A stretch of DNA of 27,405 nucleotides from Candidatus Levyibacteriota bacterium (GTDB taxonomy: Bacteria; Patescibacteria; Microgenomatia; Levybacterales; UBA12049): assembly GCA_016186625.1 (NCBI GenBank), contig JACPLG010000001.1, positions 1 to 27,405 on the forward strand, given 5' to 3'. The notes beneath the pieces are model-generated. The model searched no databases. It was not told the origin of the DNA and worked only from the letters and a program-made list of their open reading frames with translations. Shown piece after piece: positions 14,685-22,206 of this stretch; within the stretch, counting starts at the first letter, position 1, and each line of letters begins with the position of its first letter. The position numbers and the translations under genes are program-made.

Positions 14685-15209
14685 GTGGAAGGCTACAAAA
14701 ATCTAAGTTCTTATATTCTTGCGACGGTTATATATGATCTTAATCAGGAATTTTTAAAACGATGGGTTAATCCCAAATCCCGTAATTGGGACCAGATGGA
14801 TCAAGCTGGCCGCTCCGGCAAACAAAATATTGCCGAAGGATATACGATGCAAAGCCTCGAGAGTTACATAAAACTTTTGGGAGTTGCTAACGGTTCTTTC
14901 AAAGAGTTAGCAGCAGATTTTGAGGACTTTCTGCGCACAAAGCGCTTGATGACTTGGAAAAAAGATGATGAAAAAGTTAGGGTTTTTAGGGCTTTTCGGG
15001 CTGTTTGGTTAGCTCCCAACCGCCCAAACACCCCAAATCTACCCAAAGATCCTGAAAAAGCAGCTAATATGCTTCTGACATTCTGTCAGATGGAAACCTT
15101 TCTTTTAAAAAGACAAATAGATGCTTTAACTGAAAAATTTATTAAAGAAGGCGGTTTTCGGGAAAACTTATTTAAGAAGCGGTTAGAACAGAAACGCAAA
15201 ACATGGTAA
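14685..15209 (+). CDS. Four-helix-bundle suffix-domain protein
   Basis: Belongs to the four-helix-bundle group related to proteins encoded in 23S rRNA intervening sequences, in the subtype with an added C-terminal segment. Seen: GYKNLSSY near the N-terminus and the signature DQMDQAGRSGKQNIAEGYTM (about 40-60), then Lys/Arg-rich helices. Function is unknown; such proteins are thought to bind RNA or to form pentameric bundles. I set the start at GTG 14685, seven bases after TGtTATTAT (14669-14677); an ATG at 14661 would add eight residues upstream of that promoter. It lies between two tRNA genes, and its stop codon overlaps the tRNA-Arg promoter. Confidence 0.8.
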   Translation: MEGYKNLSSYILATVIYDLNQEFLKRWVNPKSRNWDQMDQAGRSGKQNIAEGYTMQSLESYIKLLGVANGSFKELAADFEDFLRTKRLMTWKKDDEKVRVFRAFRAVWLAPNRPNTPNLPKDPEKAANMLLTFCQMETFLLKRQIDALTEKFIKEGGFRENLFKKRLEQKRKTW

Positions 15210-15212
15210 AAT
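15204..15212 (+). promoter_or_regulatory. Extended -10 promoter of tRNA-Arg
   Basis: TGgTAAAAT overlaps the last codons of the four-helix-bundle gene (stop at 15207-15209). The mature tRNA begins eleven bases further on. A weak -35, TTAGAA (15183-15188), lies 18 bases upstream. Confidence 0.5.
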
Positions 15213-15222
15213 TGATCGATGA

Positions 15223-15294
15223 GTTCCCGTAGCTCAACGGATAGAGCATACCCGTCCTAAGGGTGCGATGGAGGTTCGATTCCTCTCGGGGACG
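15223..15294 (+). tRNA. tRNA-Arg (anticodon CCT)
   Basis: Acceptor GTTCCCG pairs with CGGGGAC (one G-T), the D arm is GCTC/GAGC, the anticodon stem TACCC/GGGTG holds loop GTCCTAA (anticodon CCT), and the T arm is GGAGG-TTCGATT-CCTCT. The discriminator is G and CCA is not encoded. G at loop position 32 is unusual. Reads AGG codons. Confidence 0.94.
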
Positions 15295-15315
15295 CAAATT
15301 GTTTTTGCCCCAATT

Positions 15316-15324
15316 TGCTACAGT
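15316..15324 (+). promoter_or_regulatory. Extended -10 promoter of the sortase gene, leaderless type
   Basis: TGcTACAGT is followed by six bases (TAGCAT) and the ATG at 15331. It starts 21 bases after the tRNA-Arg gene, so tRNA read-through transcription is also possible. Confidence 0.55.
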
Positions 15325-15330
15325 TAGCAT

Positions 15331-16035
15331 ATGACTAGAAATGAAATAAAGTTTTTGATTCTCCGAAGTATTGGCAATTTTTTGTTTTTATTTGCCATTT
15401 TTGGAGTGGTTGCCACTTTTGGTCCTGCCGCATATTATGAAGTCCAATTCCGGATAATTCAGGCTAGAGGTGTGAGGTTTGAAGTTGCTGAAGCTCCCAG
15501 AGGCTCCAACACCTCGAGGCAAAGGGTATCATTTGCAGACTTGTTGGTTGGTACAAAAGAGCAGGTTTTGGTGCCAATTGATACAGAGTTTAGTATTTTG
15601 ATACCCAAGCTTGGAGCAAGTGCAAAAGTAATTCCCAATGTAGATCCAAGTAGTGAAGAAAAATTTCTGCCGGCACTTGCCGAAGGAGTGGCGCACGCTC
15701 AGGGAACTGTGTTTCCGGGACTTTCTGGCAATATCTATCTATTTGCCCACTCAGCTGACAATTTCTGGAATGCAGGCCGTTATAATGCCATTTTTTACCT
15801 CCTTAAGGATTTGAAGGAAGGAGATGAGATTGTGATCTTTTTCCAGGGCAAAAGGCACAATTATTTTGTAACCGAGTCTAGAGTAGTTGAGCCTTCTGAT
15901 GTTTCATTTATAACCCATGCGCTTGAGGGAAATGAGCAGTTGATTCTTCAAACATGCTGGCCTCCAGGGACTACTCTTAAACGGTTCTTGGTCTTTGCAA
16001 GGCCAAGGAAAACGGATGTAATATTCAGAAATTAG
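15331..16035 (+). CDS. Sortase-family transpeptidase
   Basis: Membrane-anchored cysteine transpeptidase that joins surface proteins to the envelope or to each other. Seen: an N-terminal membrane helix (about 10-35), a linker, then a sortase beta barrel with catalytic His140 in LFAHSADN, Cys209 in LILQTCWPPG (the TLxTC-like motif) and Arg218 in TTLKRFLVFA. It is 234 residues, normal length. No sorting-signal substrate (LPxTG followed by a membrane helix) is visible in this window, so the substrate is unknown. The partial surface proteins at both window edges are not complete enough to test. Confidence 0.92.
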   Translation: MTRNEIKFLILRSIGNFLFLFAIFGVVATFGPAAYYEVQFRIIQARGVRFEVAEAPRGSNTSRQRVSFADLLVGTKEQVLVPIDTEFSILIPKLGASAKVIPNVDPSSEEKFLPALAEGVAHAQGTVFPGLSGNIYLFAHSADNFWNAGRYNAIFYLLKDLKEGDEIVIFFQGKRHNYFVTESRVVEPSDVSFITHALEGNEQLILQTCWPPGTTLKRFLVFARPRKTDVIFRN

Positions 16036-16114
16036 TTATGAGTTATGAGTCCTAAGTTATAAGTTTTACGCATCCTGACTTATAACTCATAATTTGTAAT
16101 TTATAACTTTAATT
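16036..16114. repeat. Inverted repeat in the convergent sortase/PEGA spacer
   Basis: TTATGAG...TTATAAGT (16041-16062) is the imperfect complement of ACTTATAACTCATAA (16078-16092). It could act as a two-way terminator, although no strong T-run follows in either direction. Confidence 0.5.
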
Positions 16115-17326
16115 TTATTTCAGGCTTATTGTATAGAGGTTAGGGTGGATTTTTAAGTTTCCCAGGTTTGTAAGTATAAGAATCCGGCTAGCATCCGGCC
16201 AAGGAAAAAGATAGTTTTCAATAAACGGCCCCGCATAAACAACCGTATCATTTAGCCCGTCATATTCAACTATATGAAGCTCTTTTTCCCTGACATAAAT
16301 AATGTGGCGTGAACTGGTAAACCAGCTAAAAGCGCCCTCGAAATTTTCCGAGTAGAGTTTATAATTATGGTCTTCTTTAATGTCATATACATAGTATGAC
16401 CCAGCTTCAATCTTTCTTATCTCAGGCGTTGAATTTATCCCTTTTAGCCTTGGCTTTATCATTATTGGAATTGTTCCGGAGCTTGATGCTTGATACAAAA
16501 TCTTGTTTTGGTCAGGTGAATAGGAAAGAATGTTAAAATTCCTTTGTACAATTGGCTTAAGATCTTTGGGCAGGGAGTCAAAAACAGCTTTGTCTTTGCT
16601 ATTTTTTATCCTCGTCCAGCTTGAAGCAACGGTTGAGAGTGTCAAACTTACGTCATTCGGAGGGTTATTAGCTCTGTCCGTATCCAGCAAATAAGTTGTA
16701 GGATTTGTTCTTTGGGCAGAAATTGTAGCAATAATATCTTTTCCATCCGGTGACCATGAAATTTCAGACTCTGAAAATAGGTCATTTGTGTCATCAACAA
16801 TTTGGACCGATGTTGATTGAAGTGTTAAGAGGGGATTTGCGCTCATGTTGAATATGTAAATCCCATTCCTGGTTGCAGACTGAGAAGAGACTACAAAGGC
16901 AATCTTGGTAAGGGTTGGATCAATTACAGGCTGGCTAGCCCCAATGTCAGTTATGCTTTCAAGCTTTGGAGCCGTTGGGATAAGAAGAGCCTCGGCTTTT
17001 GTTACAACTTCGGTTTGAATTTTTACTTTCTTAATCCAAGGGAAATAACCTTCTTTAACAATTCTAATCTCATATTCTCCGGGGGGAATATTTATAGTGT
17101 TGTCTGTTGCGGTTTTTAGCTTGCCATCAATAAAAACTTGAGCCCCATCAGGTAAGCTTTCTGTGACCAAAAGACCATTTCCTTTAAATTCAATTTTCCC
17201 TTCCCCAAGGCCAAATCTGTAGCCTTTACCATATAGAATTACCAGAACAGTTGCTATAACAAGGCCTATGAAAATTAAAATAGAAAGTATCAAATGCTTG
17301 TTTATGTTTCTCAGGTTATCCACCAT
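16115..17326 (-). CDS. Membrane-anchored PEGA-domain protein with beta-propeller-like region
   Basis: Likely an envelope protein exposed outside the membrane. Seen: a short cytoplasmic N-terminus, one membrane helix (about 12-34), a PEGA domain (about 45-95: LLVTESLPDGAQVFIDGKLK, INIPPGEYEIRIVKEGYFPW), then about 300 residues of repeating beta-strand sequence with TolB/WD40-like units (ISWSPDGKDII, LSYSPDQNKILYQAS, GAFSWFTSSRHIIYV). Enzymatic residues are not apparent. The -10 TATAAT lies three bases before ATG 17326 but six before the second codon, GTG 17323; by the spacing rule seen elsewhere, GTG may be the real start. Confidence 0.85.
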   Translation of the reverse strand: MVDNLRNINKHLILSILIFIGLVIATVLVILYGKGYRFGLGEGKIEFKGNGLLVTESLPDGAQVFIDGKLKTATDNTINIPPGEYEIRIVKEGYFPWIKKVKIQTEVVTKAEALLIPTAPKLESITDIGASQPVIDPTLTKIAFVVSSQSATRNGIYIFNMSANPLLTLQSTSVQIVDDTNDLFSESEISWSPDGKDIIATISAQRTNPTTYLLDTDRANNPPNDVSLTLSTVASSWTRIKNSKDKAVFDSLPKDLKPIVQRNFNILSYSPDQNKILYQASSSGTIPIMIKPRLKGINSTPEIRKIEAGSYYVYDIKEDHNYKLYSENFEGAFSWFTSSRHIIYVREKELHIVEYDGLNDTVVYAGPFIENYLFPWPDASRILILTNLGNLKIHPNLYTISLK

Positions 17327-17329
17327 GAG

Positions 17330-17359
17330 ATTATACGATTTAGTTTATATGTCTTGCAA
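17330..17359 (-). promoter_or_regulatory. Promoter of the PEGA-protein gene
   Basis: On the minus strand, TTGCAA (17359-17354), an 18-base spacer and TATAAT (17335-17330). The -35 hexamer is palindromic and is shared with the opposite promoter. Confidence 0.65.
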
Positions 17360-17381
17360 GTTAACTAGCTGGTGTTATAAT
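17354..17381 (+). promoter_or_regulatory. Promoter of mreB
   Basis: TTGCAA (17354-17359), a 16-base spacer and TATAAT (17376-17381) with extended TG at 17373-17374. It shares its -35 hexamer with the divergent promoter. The transcript would run about 285 bases before mreB. Confidence 0.65.
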
Positions 17382-17526
17382 GGTTTTTAATCCAAAACTG
17401 GAATTGATATAGAAAAGAGATATTATGATAGAGTTTTTCATTGCCAAATTGCTGAATTGAGGCATTCTTTAACAATCAAACAATTGAACAATATCAAGAA
17501 TGATGTAGTAAGATTATGTTTAAAAT

Positions 17527-17650
17527 TTCGGAAAACTCGGAATACTCGGAAAACCGGAAATTCTGACTTTCAGTGCTTCAGAAATCTGGACTTCTGGCTT
17601 TCTGATTGTCTGATTATTCTGGGAATCTGAGTTTTCTGAGCCTTCTGAAA
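17527..17650. repeat. Inverted-ended repeat element upstream of mreB
   Basis: It begins TTCGGAAAACTCGGAATACT and ends CTGAGTTTTCTGAGCCTTCT, with CTGATTGTCTGATT in the middle. The same start, middle and end motifs appear in leuS insertion 3 (3619-3711). The two ends are imperfect inverted repeats. Confidence 0.75.
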
Positions 17651-17674
17651 TTAGATATTAGAATTTAAAATATT

Positions 17675-18712
17675 ATGCTTTCTAAACGCATTGCCATAGA
17701 TTTAGGCACGGCCAACACTCTGGTTTACCTTGCTGGAGAGGGAATAGTCATAAATGAGCCAACAGTTGTGGCCGTAACAGCTGAGGAGAATAAAGTTGTG
17801 GCTGTTGGTAAAGAAGCAAAAGAAATGCTAGGTAGAACTCCTGGCAATATTGTAGCTATGCGGCCCCTAAAGGATGGAGTTATTGCAGATTACACAGTAA
17901 CCGAGGCTATGCTTTCATACTTTATAGATAAAGCAACCGGCGCTTCGCGTTTTTTTAAGCCTGAGGTCATGGTTTGTATTCCTTCCGGAGTCACTCAGGT
18001 AGAGCGCAGGGCAGTGCTGGATGCCACAATGTCAGCTGGAGCAAAAGTCGCATATTTAATAGATGAGCCTTTGGCTGCTGCAATTGGAGCCAAAATTCCC
18101 ATAGCCCAGCCTGCAGGACATATGGTTGTTGACATGGGTGGAGGCTCAACTGAAGTTGCAGTAATTTCTCTTGGCGGAGTCGTAGTTCATGATTCAATCC
18201 GGGTTGGCGGCAACAAAATAGATGAGGCAATTGGCGCTTACACAAAAAAGAAATTTAACCTACTTATTGGAGAAAGAAGCGCTGAGGAAATAAAGATTGA
18301 GATGGCAAACGCTTTGATAGAAGATCAGCCCTCAAATGAGAGTAGCGACAAAGAAAAAGAAGAGCAGAAAATGGAAATAAGAGGAAGGGATAGTATTACA
18401 GGGCTACCTAGAACGATTGAGCTAACAGCTCGGCAGGTGAATGAAGCAATCACTCCGGTTTTACTTGAGATAGTTCACGGGGTTAAGGGTGTTTTGGAAA
18501 AAACGCCACCTGAGCTTGCAAGTGATATTATTGATAAAGGAATAGTTATGAGTGGAGGCACATCACTTCTTCATAATTTTGATAAACTTATGACAAAGCA
18601 GACCGGTGTACCGTGCCATGTGGCAGAAGACGCACTTTTGTGTGTAGTCAGAGGGACAGGAGTTGCGTTAGAAAACATTGAATTATATAAAAGAAGCATT
18701 TCAAGAAAGTAA
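17675..18712 (+). CDS. mreB: Rod-shape-determining protein MreB
   Basis: Bacterial actin that forms membrane-associated filaments guiding wall synthesis. Seen: the phosphate-1 motif IAIDLGTANTLVY, connect region AYLIDEPLAAAIGAKIP, phosphate-2 VVDMGGGSTEVAVIS, the adenosine motif GIVMSGGTSLL, and the hydrophobic N-terminal MLSKRIAIDL. It is 345 residues, the usual length. A charged, low-complexity insert (about 215-238, QPSNESSDKEKEEQKME) replaces a normal loop. No mreC or mreD follows; instead a surface-polysaccharide cluster does, which fits a joint role in envelope building. The start follows a long repeat-bearing leader. Confidence 0.96.
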   Translation: MLSKRIAIDLGTANTLVYLAGEGIVINEPTVVAVTAEENKVVAVGKEAKEMLGRTPGNIVAMRPLKDGVIADYTVTEAMLSYFIDKATGASRFFKPEVMVCIPSGVTQVERRAVLDATMSAGAKVAYLIDEPLAAAIGAKIPIAQPAGHMVVDMGGGSTEVAVISLGGVVVHDSIRVGGNKIDEAIGAYTKKKFNLLIGERSAEEIKIEMANALIEDQPSNESSDKEKEEQKMEIRGRDSITGLPRTIELTARQVNEAITPVLLEIVHGVKGVLEKTPPELASDIIDKGIVMSGGTSLLHNFDKLMTKQTGVPCHVAEDALLCVVRGTGVALENIELYKRSISRK

Positions 18713-19045
18713 ATATAAAATATTAAATAGAAAATAGTTAAATTGCTGAATAGTTATCCATAGGTTAGCCATTTAACTAATCCAACCATTCCAGCAATTT
18801 TGAATTTTATCCTATATTATAAAAGATGCATAAGTTACATTTTGAAATCCGTTACAATTTAAGTAATTTTTCACACAAAATCTCTGTATATAGTTAATAT
18901 ATTATGTTTAAATTAAAAAACAGCAAGATTTTGGCTTCAAAACCTCAAATCTCAAGCCCAAACTTGAGTACGTCTTATACTCATAAAGGCAATTTTACAA
19001 TGGGCAATCTAGAAATTATTTAACTTATAGTAAGTATCACTAAAT
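18713..19045. other. Gene-free AT-rich spacer after mreB
   Basis: It has short AT repeats (TAAATAGAAAATAG at 18724-18737) and two tiny open frames, 18826-18897 (23 codons) and 18904-19023 (39 codons). Neither has a recognisable product. Sequences resembling -10 elements are abundant but not specific. No RNA gene is seen. Confidence 0.5.
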
Positions 19046-19792
19046 ATGAAAATAAAAGACATAATTTTTAACATTAAAAGTTTAAGTTTTAAAGAAACCC
19101 TAGAGTATATCGTTGAAAAAGCCAAAAAAAAAGATAAAAAAACGTTTGTTACAACCATTAATCCTGAAATTATTATGCTTGCCCGGGGAGATTTAGAATA
19201 TCAAAAAGTCCTAAGATCAGCAGATTTAGCCTTGGCTGATGGTATAGGTGTGGTTTGGGCCGGCAAAATGTTTGGAAAGTCTTTCAAGGGCAGAGTGCAT
19301 GGGTCAGATTTAGTCGAAAAGGTGTCTGAGACAATTGCAAAACATCCTATAACGGTGGGATTTTTAGGGGGTAGAGAAAACGTAGCACAACAGACTGCCA
19401 AGCGCTTAACCAAAAAATACCCAGGCCTCAAAGTGGCATTTGCCACGCAAGAAGCTAACAGACTACCGCATACGGACTACGGCAAGACGGCGGTAGACCG
19501 TAGTCGGAAAGCTGTTAGCTTAAAATGCGACATCTTATTCGTGGCACTTGGATCGCCAAAACAAGAAAAATGGATTTACGAGAACTTGCCAAAAATTCCG
19601 GTTCGCATTGCAATTGGAGTGGGAGGAGCGTTTGATTTTATTTCAGGAAAAGTTGCCCGTGCACCAAAATGGGTTCGCAATCTTGGACTCGAGTGGTTGT
19701 TTCGCCTGATGATTCAGCCTTGGCGAGCAAAGCGTCAAACCGCCCTTATAAAATTTGTAATTCTAGTTTTAAAAGAGAAGTTCTTGACTTAA
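19046..19792 (+). CDS. WecG/TagA/CpsF-family (GT26) glycosyltransferase with repeat insertion
   Basis: Adds an N-acetylmannosamine-type sugar to a lipid-linked intermediate in surface-polysaccharide assembly. Seen: TTINPEIIML, the catalytic-region Asp65 in ADLALADGIGVVWA, RVHGSDLVE, ILFVALGSPKQEKWI and GVGGAFDFISGKVARAPKWV. It is 248 residues, typical. The loop at about 136-158, between KYPGLKVAFATQ and KCDILFVALG, is encoded by a nested palindrome (19453-19520) rather than by the usual loop sequence. It is the first gene of the glycosyltransferase group and starts 26 bases upstream of the spacing to the next gene. Confidence 0.93.
   Translation: MKIKDIIFNIKSLSFKETLEYIVEKAKKKDKKTFVTTINPEIIMLARGDLEYQKVLRSADLALADGIGVVWAGKMFGKSFKGRVHGSDLVEKVSETIAKHPITVGFLGGRENVAQQTAKRLTKKYPGLKVAFATQEANRLPHTDYGKTAVDRSRKAVSLKCDILFVALGSPKQEKWIYENLPKIPVRIAIGVGGAFDFISGKVARAPKWVRNLGLEWLFRLMIQPWRAKRQTALIKFVILVLKEKFLT
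19453..19520. repeat. In-frame nested palindrome in the WecG-type gene
   Basis: The outer arms AGCTAACAG (19453-19461) and CTGTTAGCT (19512-19520) are perfectly inverted. Inside are CTACCG/CGGTAG and CGGACTACGG/CCGTAGTCGG (one mismatch). It encodes EANRLPHTDYGKTAVDRSRK and AVSL. Confidence 0.8.
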
Positions 19793-19798
19793 AAAATA

Positions 19799-19807
19799 TG
19801 TTATAAT
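19799..19807 (+). promoter_or_regulatory. Extended -10 promoter for the GT4 gene at 19818
   Basis: TGtTATAAT with a consensus hexamer lies ten bases before the ATG, so the leader would be only a few bases. A TTGACT at 19784-19789 is too close (12 bases) to be an ordinary -35. Confidence 0.55.
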
Positions 19808-19817
19808 TCAAGATCTT

Positions 19818-21017
19818 ATGAAGGTTCTTTATTTGCAGATGTTTCCTTTGCGTGGCTCGGGATCCGGTACTTACGCTCGGGAACTTGCTGCGGAAGTGGC
19901 AAAAAACAACGAGGTGGCCATGGTTGTCCCGGATAAAAACACACTGAAAGGAATAAAAACTTTTTATGTTAATCTGCCTGTCAAAATAGCTTTCACTGGT
20001 CATCCGGAATGGCCCGACTGCAAACTTTACACCAAAGTTGATGGAAAGGATCTTTCCGCAAATTACCTTTCGTATTTTGGCGAAATAGTAAAAGCAATTA
20101 ACGAATTTAAGCCTGATATCATTCACGTACACCACCTAATGCCTCTTACCTGGATAGCCCGTTTTATAAAAATTGCTTATGGACTTAATTTTATAGTCAC
20201 AGTTCATGGTTCAGAGCTTCCAACACTTGAAAATGACAAAAGATATCCCTACCTAACTCAAGAGGCGCTAAGCAAAGCAGTAAGAATTGTACCAAACAGC
20301 TTCTGGACAAAAGAATGGATGCAAAAGGTTTTATCAAAAGAGTTCAAAGATAAAATAAGAGTTATTCCCGGAGGAATCGATCTGTCAAGTTTCCCTCAGC
20401 AGATAGATACTAACAAGATTGATAAAAAATATAATCTGGACGGTAAGAAGCTGGTTATGTTTTCAGGAAAGCTTACCAAATACAAAGGAGTAAAATATCT
20501 TGTCCAGGCTGCTAAAAATATTGATGGAATTGTAGGAATTACTGGAGACGGGCCTGAAAGAAAGAATCTCGAATCCCTAGCTAAGGATCTTAAGGTCAAT
20601 AATGTTAAATTTTTTGGTTATCTTAATGGTAAGGAATTGATTCAGATTTATTATAGAGCTGATGTTTGTGTTGTGCCAAGCGTTTGGGATGAACCACTGG
20701 GGCTAGTAGTCCTTGAAGCTATGGCCGCATATACACCTGTTGTAGTTACCCGAAAAGGTGGAATTCCTCTTATGGTTAAGGATAAATATAATGGGCTTTT
20801 TGTGCGGCCCAGAAATCCTAAAGAGATTGCTGAAAAAGTGAATTTTCTCTTGCACAATGATTCCGCCAGGATTAAAATGGGGAATAGGGCCCGCCAAACA
20901 GTTGAAGAAAAATTCACCTGGGGGAAAATCGCTGCAAAGTACGAGCGAATGTATCAGGAATTTAGAAAAAACCCGTTCGGCAAAGCTCAGGACAAGACTC
21001 AGGCAGTAAAACAATAA
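19818..21017 (+). CDS. GT4-family glycosyltransferase
   Basis: GT-B fold enzyme that moves a sugar from a nucleotide donor, probably onto a lipid-linked glycan at the inner membrane face. Seen: N-terminal acceptor domain with GSGSGTYARELA and IIHVHHLMPL, VTVHGSELP, VIPGGIDLSSF, MFSGKLTKYKGVKYLVQAA, and the donor-site motif DEPLGLVVLEAMA (EX7E). The last 15 residues (NPFGKAQDKTQAVKQ) follow the normal end of the domain and are encoded by a dispersed repeat. The stop overlaps the next gene's ATG by one base. Confidence 0.92.
   Translation: MKVLYLQMFPLRGSGSGTYARELAAEVAKNNEVAMVVPDKNTLKGIKTFYVNLPVKIAFTGHPEWPDCKLYTKVDGKDLSANYLSYFGEIVKAINEFKPDIIHVHHLMPLTWIARFIKIAYGLNFIVTVHGSELPTLENDKRYPYLTQEALSKAVRIVPNSFWTKEWMQKVLSKEFKDKIRVIPGGIDLSSFPQQIDTNKIDKKYNLDGKKLVMFSGKLTKYKGVKYLVQAAKNIDGIVGITGDGPERKNLESLAKDLKVNNVKFFGYLNGKELIQIYYRADVCVVPSVWDEPLGLVVLEAMAAYTPVVVTRKGGIPLMVKDKYNGLFVRPRNPKEIAEKVNFLLHNDSARIKMGNRARQTVEEKFTWGKIAAKYERMYQEFRKNPFGKAQDKTQAVKQ
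20968..21002. repeat. Repeat-derived 3' end of the GT4 gene
   Basis: CCCGTTCGGCAAAGCTCAGG followed by ACAAGACTCAGGC resembles a dispersed motif (TTCGGCAAGCTCAGGACAAG-like) that I recognise from many CPR assemblies. It encodes the tail past the GT4 fold. Confidence 0.6.
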
Positions 21018-22090
21018 TGAGGATTTTAATATTAGGCTCCGTTGCGCTTCCTATTCCTCCTCCTGCTCAGGGAGGAACTGAGATCATCGTTTATTATCAG
21101 GTAAAGGGACTTTCGGAAAAAGGACACAAAATAATGTTGGTTGGACCAAAAGGAACTTCACGGAATTTTAAAGATACAAAAGTTAAAGTTTTTGAAGTTG
21201 GAGGAGGGGACGTGGTTGCGGGAAGCTTGCGAGAGCAAAAGTTTGATCCGGAAAAAACTGAGGGATCAAGAAAATTAAGACTGGAAATGGCATATCTTGC
21301 CCAAGTTGCAAAGCTTGTGGCAGAAAAATCATCGGATTATGATCTAATTCTTAACAACATGCGAGGCGAAGCGGAATTTCTACCCTTAGCCAAAATCCTT
21401 AAAAAACCTTTTGTAAATGTAGCGCATCTTAATATTTTTGAGGAGCTGGCAAAGCTTTTTTCCGCATATCAAACACCTCTAATTACTATAAGCAACTCCC
21501 AAAGAAGCGATTTCCCCGACCTAAATTATCTTGCAACAGTTTATAACGGAGTTGATACTTCAAAATACACATTTAATAATAAAGCATCTGATTATCTTTT
21601 AATGATGGGTTCAATCGGAAGACATAAAAATCAGGCTGCTGCAATTCGTGTTGCCAAAAAACTCGGAATGAAGCTGGTTTTAGCCGGCAAGATCAGAGAT
21701 AAAGACTATTTTGAAGAATTAAAAAAGGATATAGACGGCGTGCAAATAAAATGGGTTGGGGAGATGGGATTTGATCAAAAACTAAAACTCTACCAAGAAG
21801 CAAAAGCATTTCTTTTCCCAATCCTTTGGAATGAGCCTTTTGGACTGGTCATGATTGAGTCATTGAGCTGCGGAACTCCGGTTATTGCACATCGCAGGGG
21901 GAGCACTTCTGAAATATTGCGAGATGGTTTGACCGGCTTTTTAGTAGCGGACGAGCAAATGATGATTGAGGCTATCAAAAAGATTGATAAGATAAAAAGG
22001 GAAGTTTGCCGAAAGCATGTTGAAGATAATTTTACAGTTGAGAAAATGGTTGACGACTACGAAAAAGCCCTCCTCCGAATTAACGGTTGA
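21017..22090 (+). CDS. GT4-family glycosyltransferase, paralogue A
   Basis: Sugar transferase for a surface glycan. Seen: N-terminal PPPAQGGTEIIVYYQVKGLS, the middle ISNSQRSDFPDLNYLATVYN, glycine-rich LLMMGSIGRHKNQAAAIRVA, and donor-site NEPFGLVMIESLSCGTPVIA. It shares domain order and many blocks with the next glycosyltransferase, so the two arose by duplication, although they have diverged through most of their length. It overlaps the preceding gene by one base (TAATG), so it is translationally coupled. Confidence 0.93.
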   Translation: MRILILGSVALPIPPPAQGGTEIIVYYQVKGLSEKGHKIMLVGPKGTSRNFKDTKVKVFEVGGGDVVAGSLREQKFDPEKTEGSRKLRLEMAYLAQVAKLVAEKSSDYDLILNNMRGEAEFLPLAKILKKPFVNVAHLNIFEELAKLFSAYQTPLITISNSQRSDFPDLNYLATVYNGVDTSKYTFNNKASDYLLMMGSIGRHKNQAAAIRVAKKLGMKLVLAGKIRDKDYFEELKKDIDGVQIKWVGEMGFDQKLKLYQEAKAFLFPILWNEPFGLVMIESLSCGTPVIAHRRGSTSEILRDGLTGFLVADEQMMIEAIKKIDKIKREVCRKHVEDNFTVEKMVDDYEKALLRING

Positions 22091-22105
22091 CTTTTTCTTT
22101 CTTTT

Positions 22106-22119
22106 GCTCGGGGTCCTGT
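22106..22119. repeat. GCTCGGGGTCCTGT intergenic motif
   Basis: A perfect copy of the 14-mer also found at 1453-1466, with a 9-base core shared at 12802-12808 as TCGGGTCCTGTTT (12798-12810). All three are in spacers that hold other repeats. Confidence 0.6.
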
Positions 22120-22191
22120 TTGCTCCCGGCATAGTTGCATCCTTCGCTTAGCAATTTAACAATATAGCAATTAAGCAATGTATAGTTTTTG

Positions 22192-22200
22192 TGATAATAT
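22192..22200 (+). promoter_or_regulatory. Extended -10 promoter upstream of the leader ORF and third GT4 gene
   Basis: TGaTAATAT is followed by six bases and ATG 22207, the leaderless layout. That ATG opens a 27-codon frame inside a repeat element, not the glycosyltransferase itself. Confidence 0.55.
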
Positions 22201-22206
22201 AAAATT

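Larger units (their letters stand above)
17327..17674. other. Divergent promoter region and long repeat-containing mreB leader
   Basis: No gene is visible. 17330-17381 holds divergent promoters. 17388-17520 is AT-rich with several AACAATTGAACAA-like words. 17527-17650 is a repeat element. The mreB mRNA leader would be about 285 bases and lacks a Shine-Dalgarno site near the ATG. Confidence 0.65.

Noticed and set aside
18826..19023. Two short ORFs (23 and 39 codons) between mreB and the WecG-type gene
   Set aside because: No recognisable motif, no convincing promoter spacing and strongly AT-biased codons; they may be chance frames.
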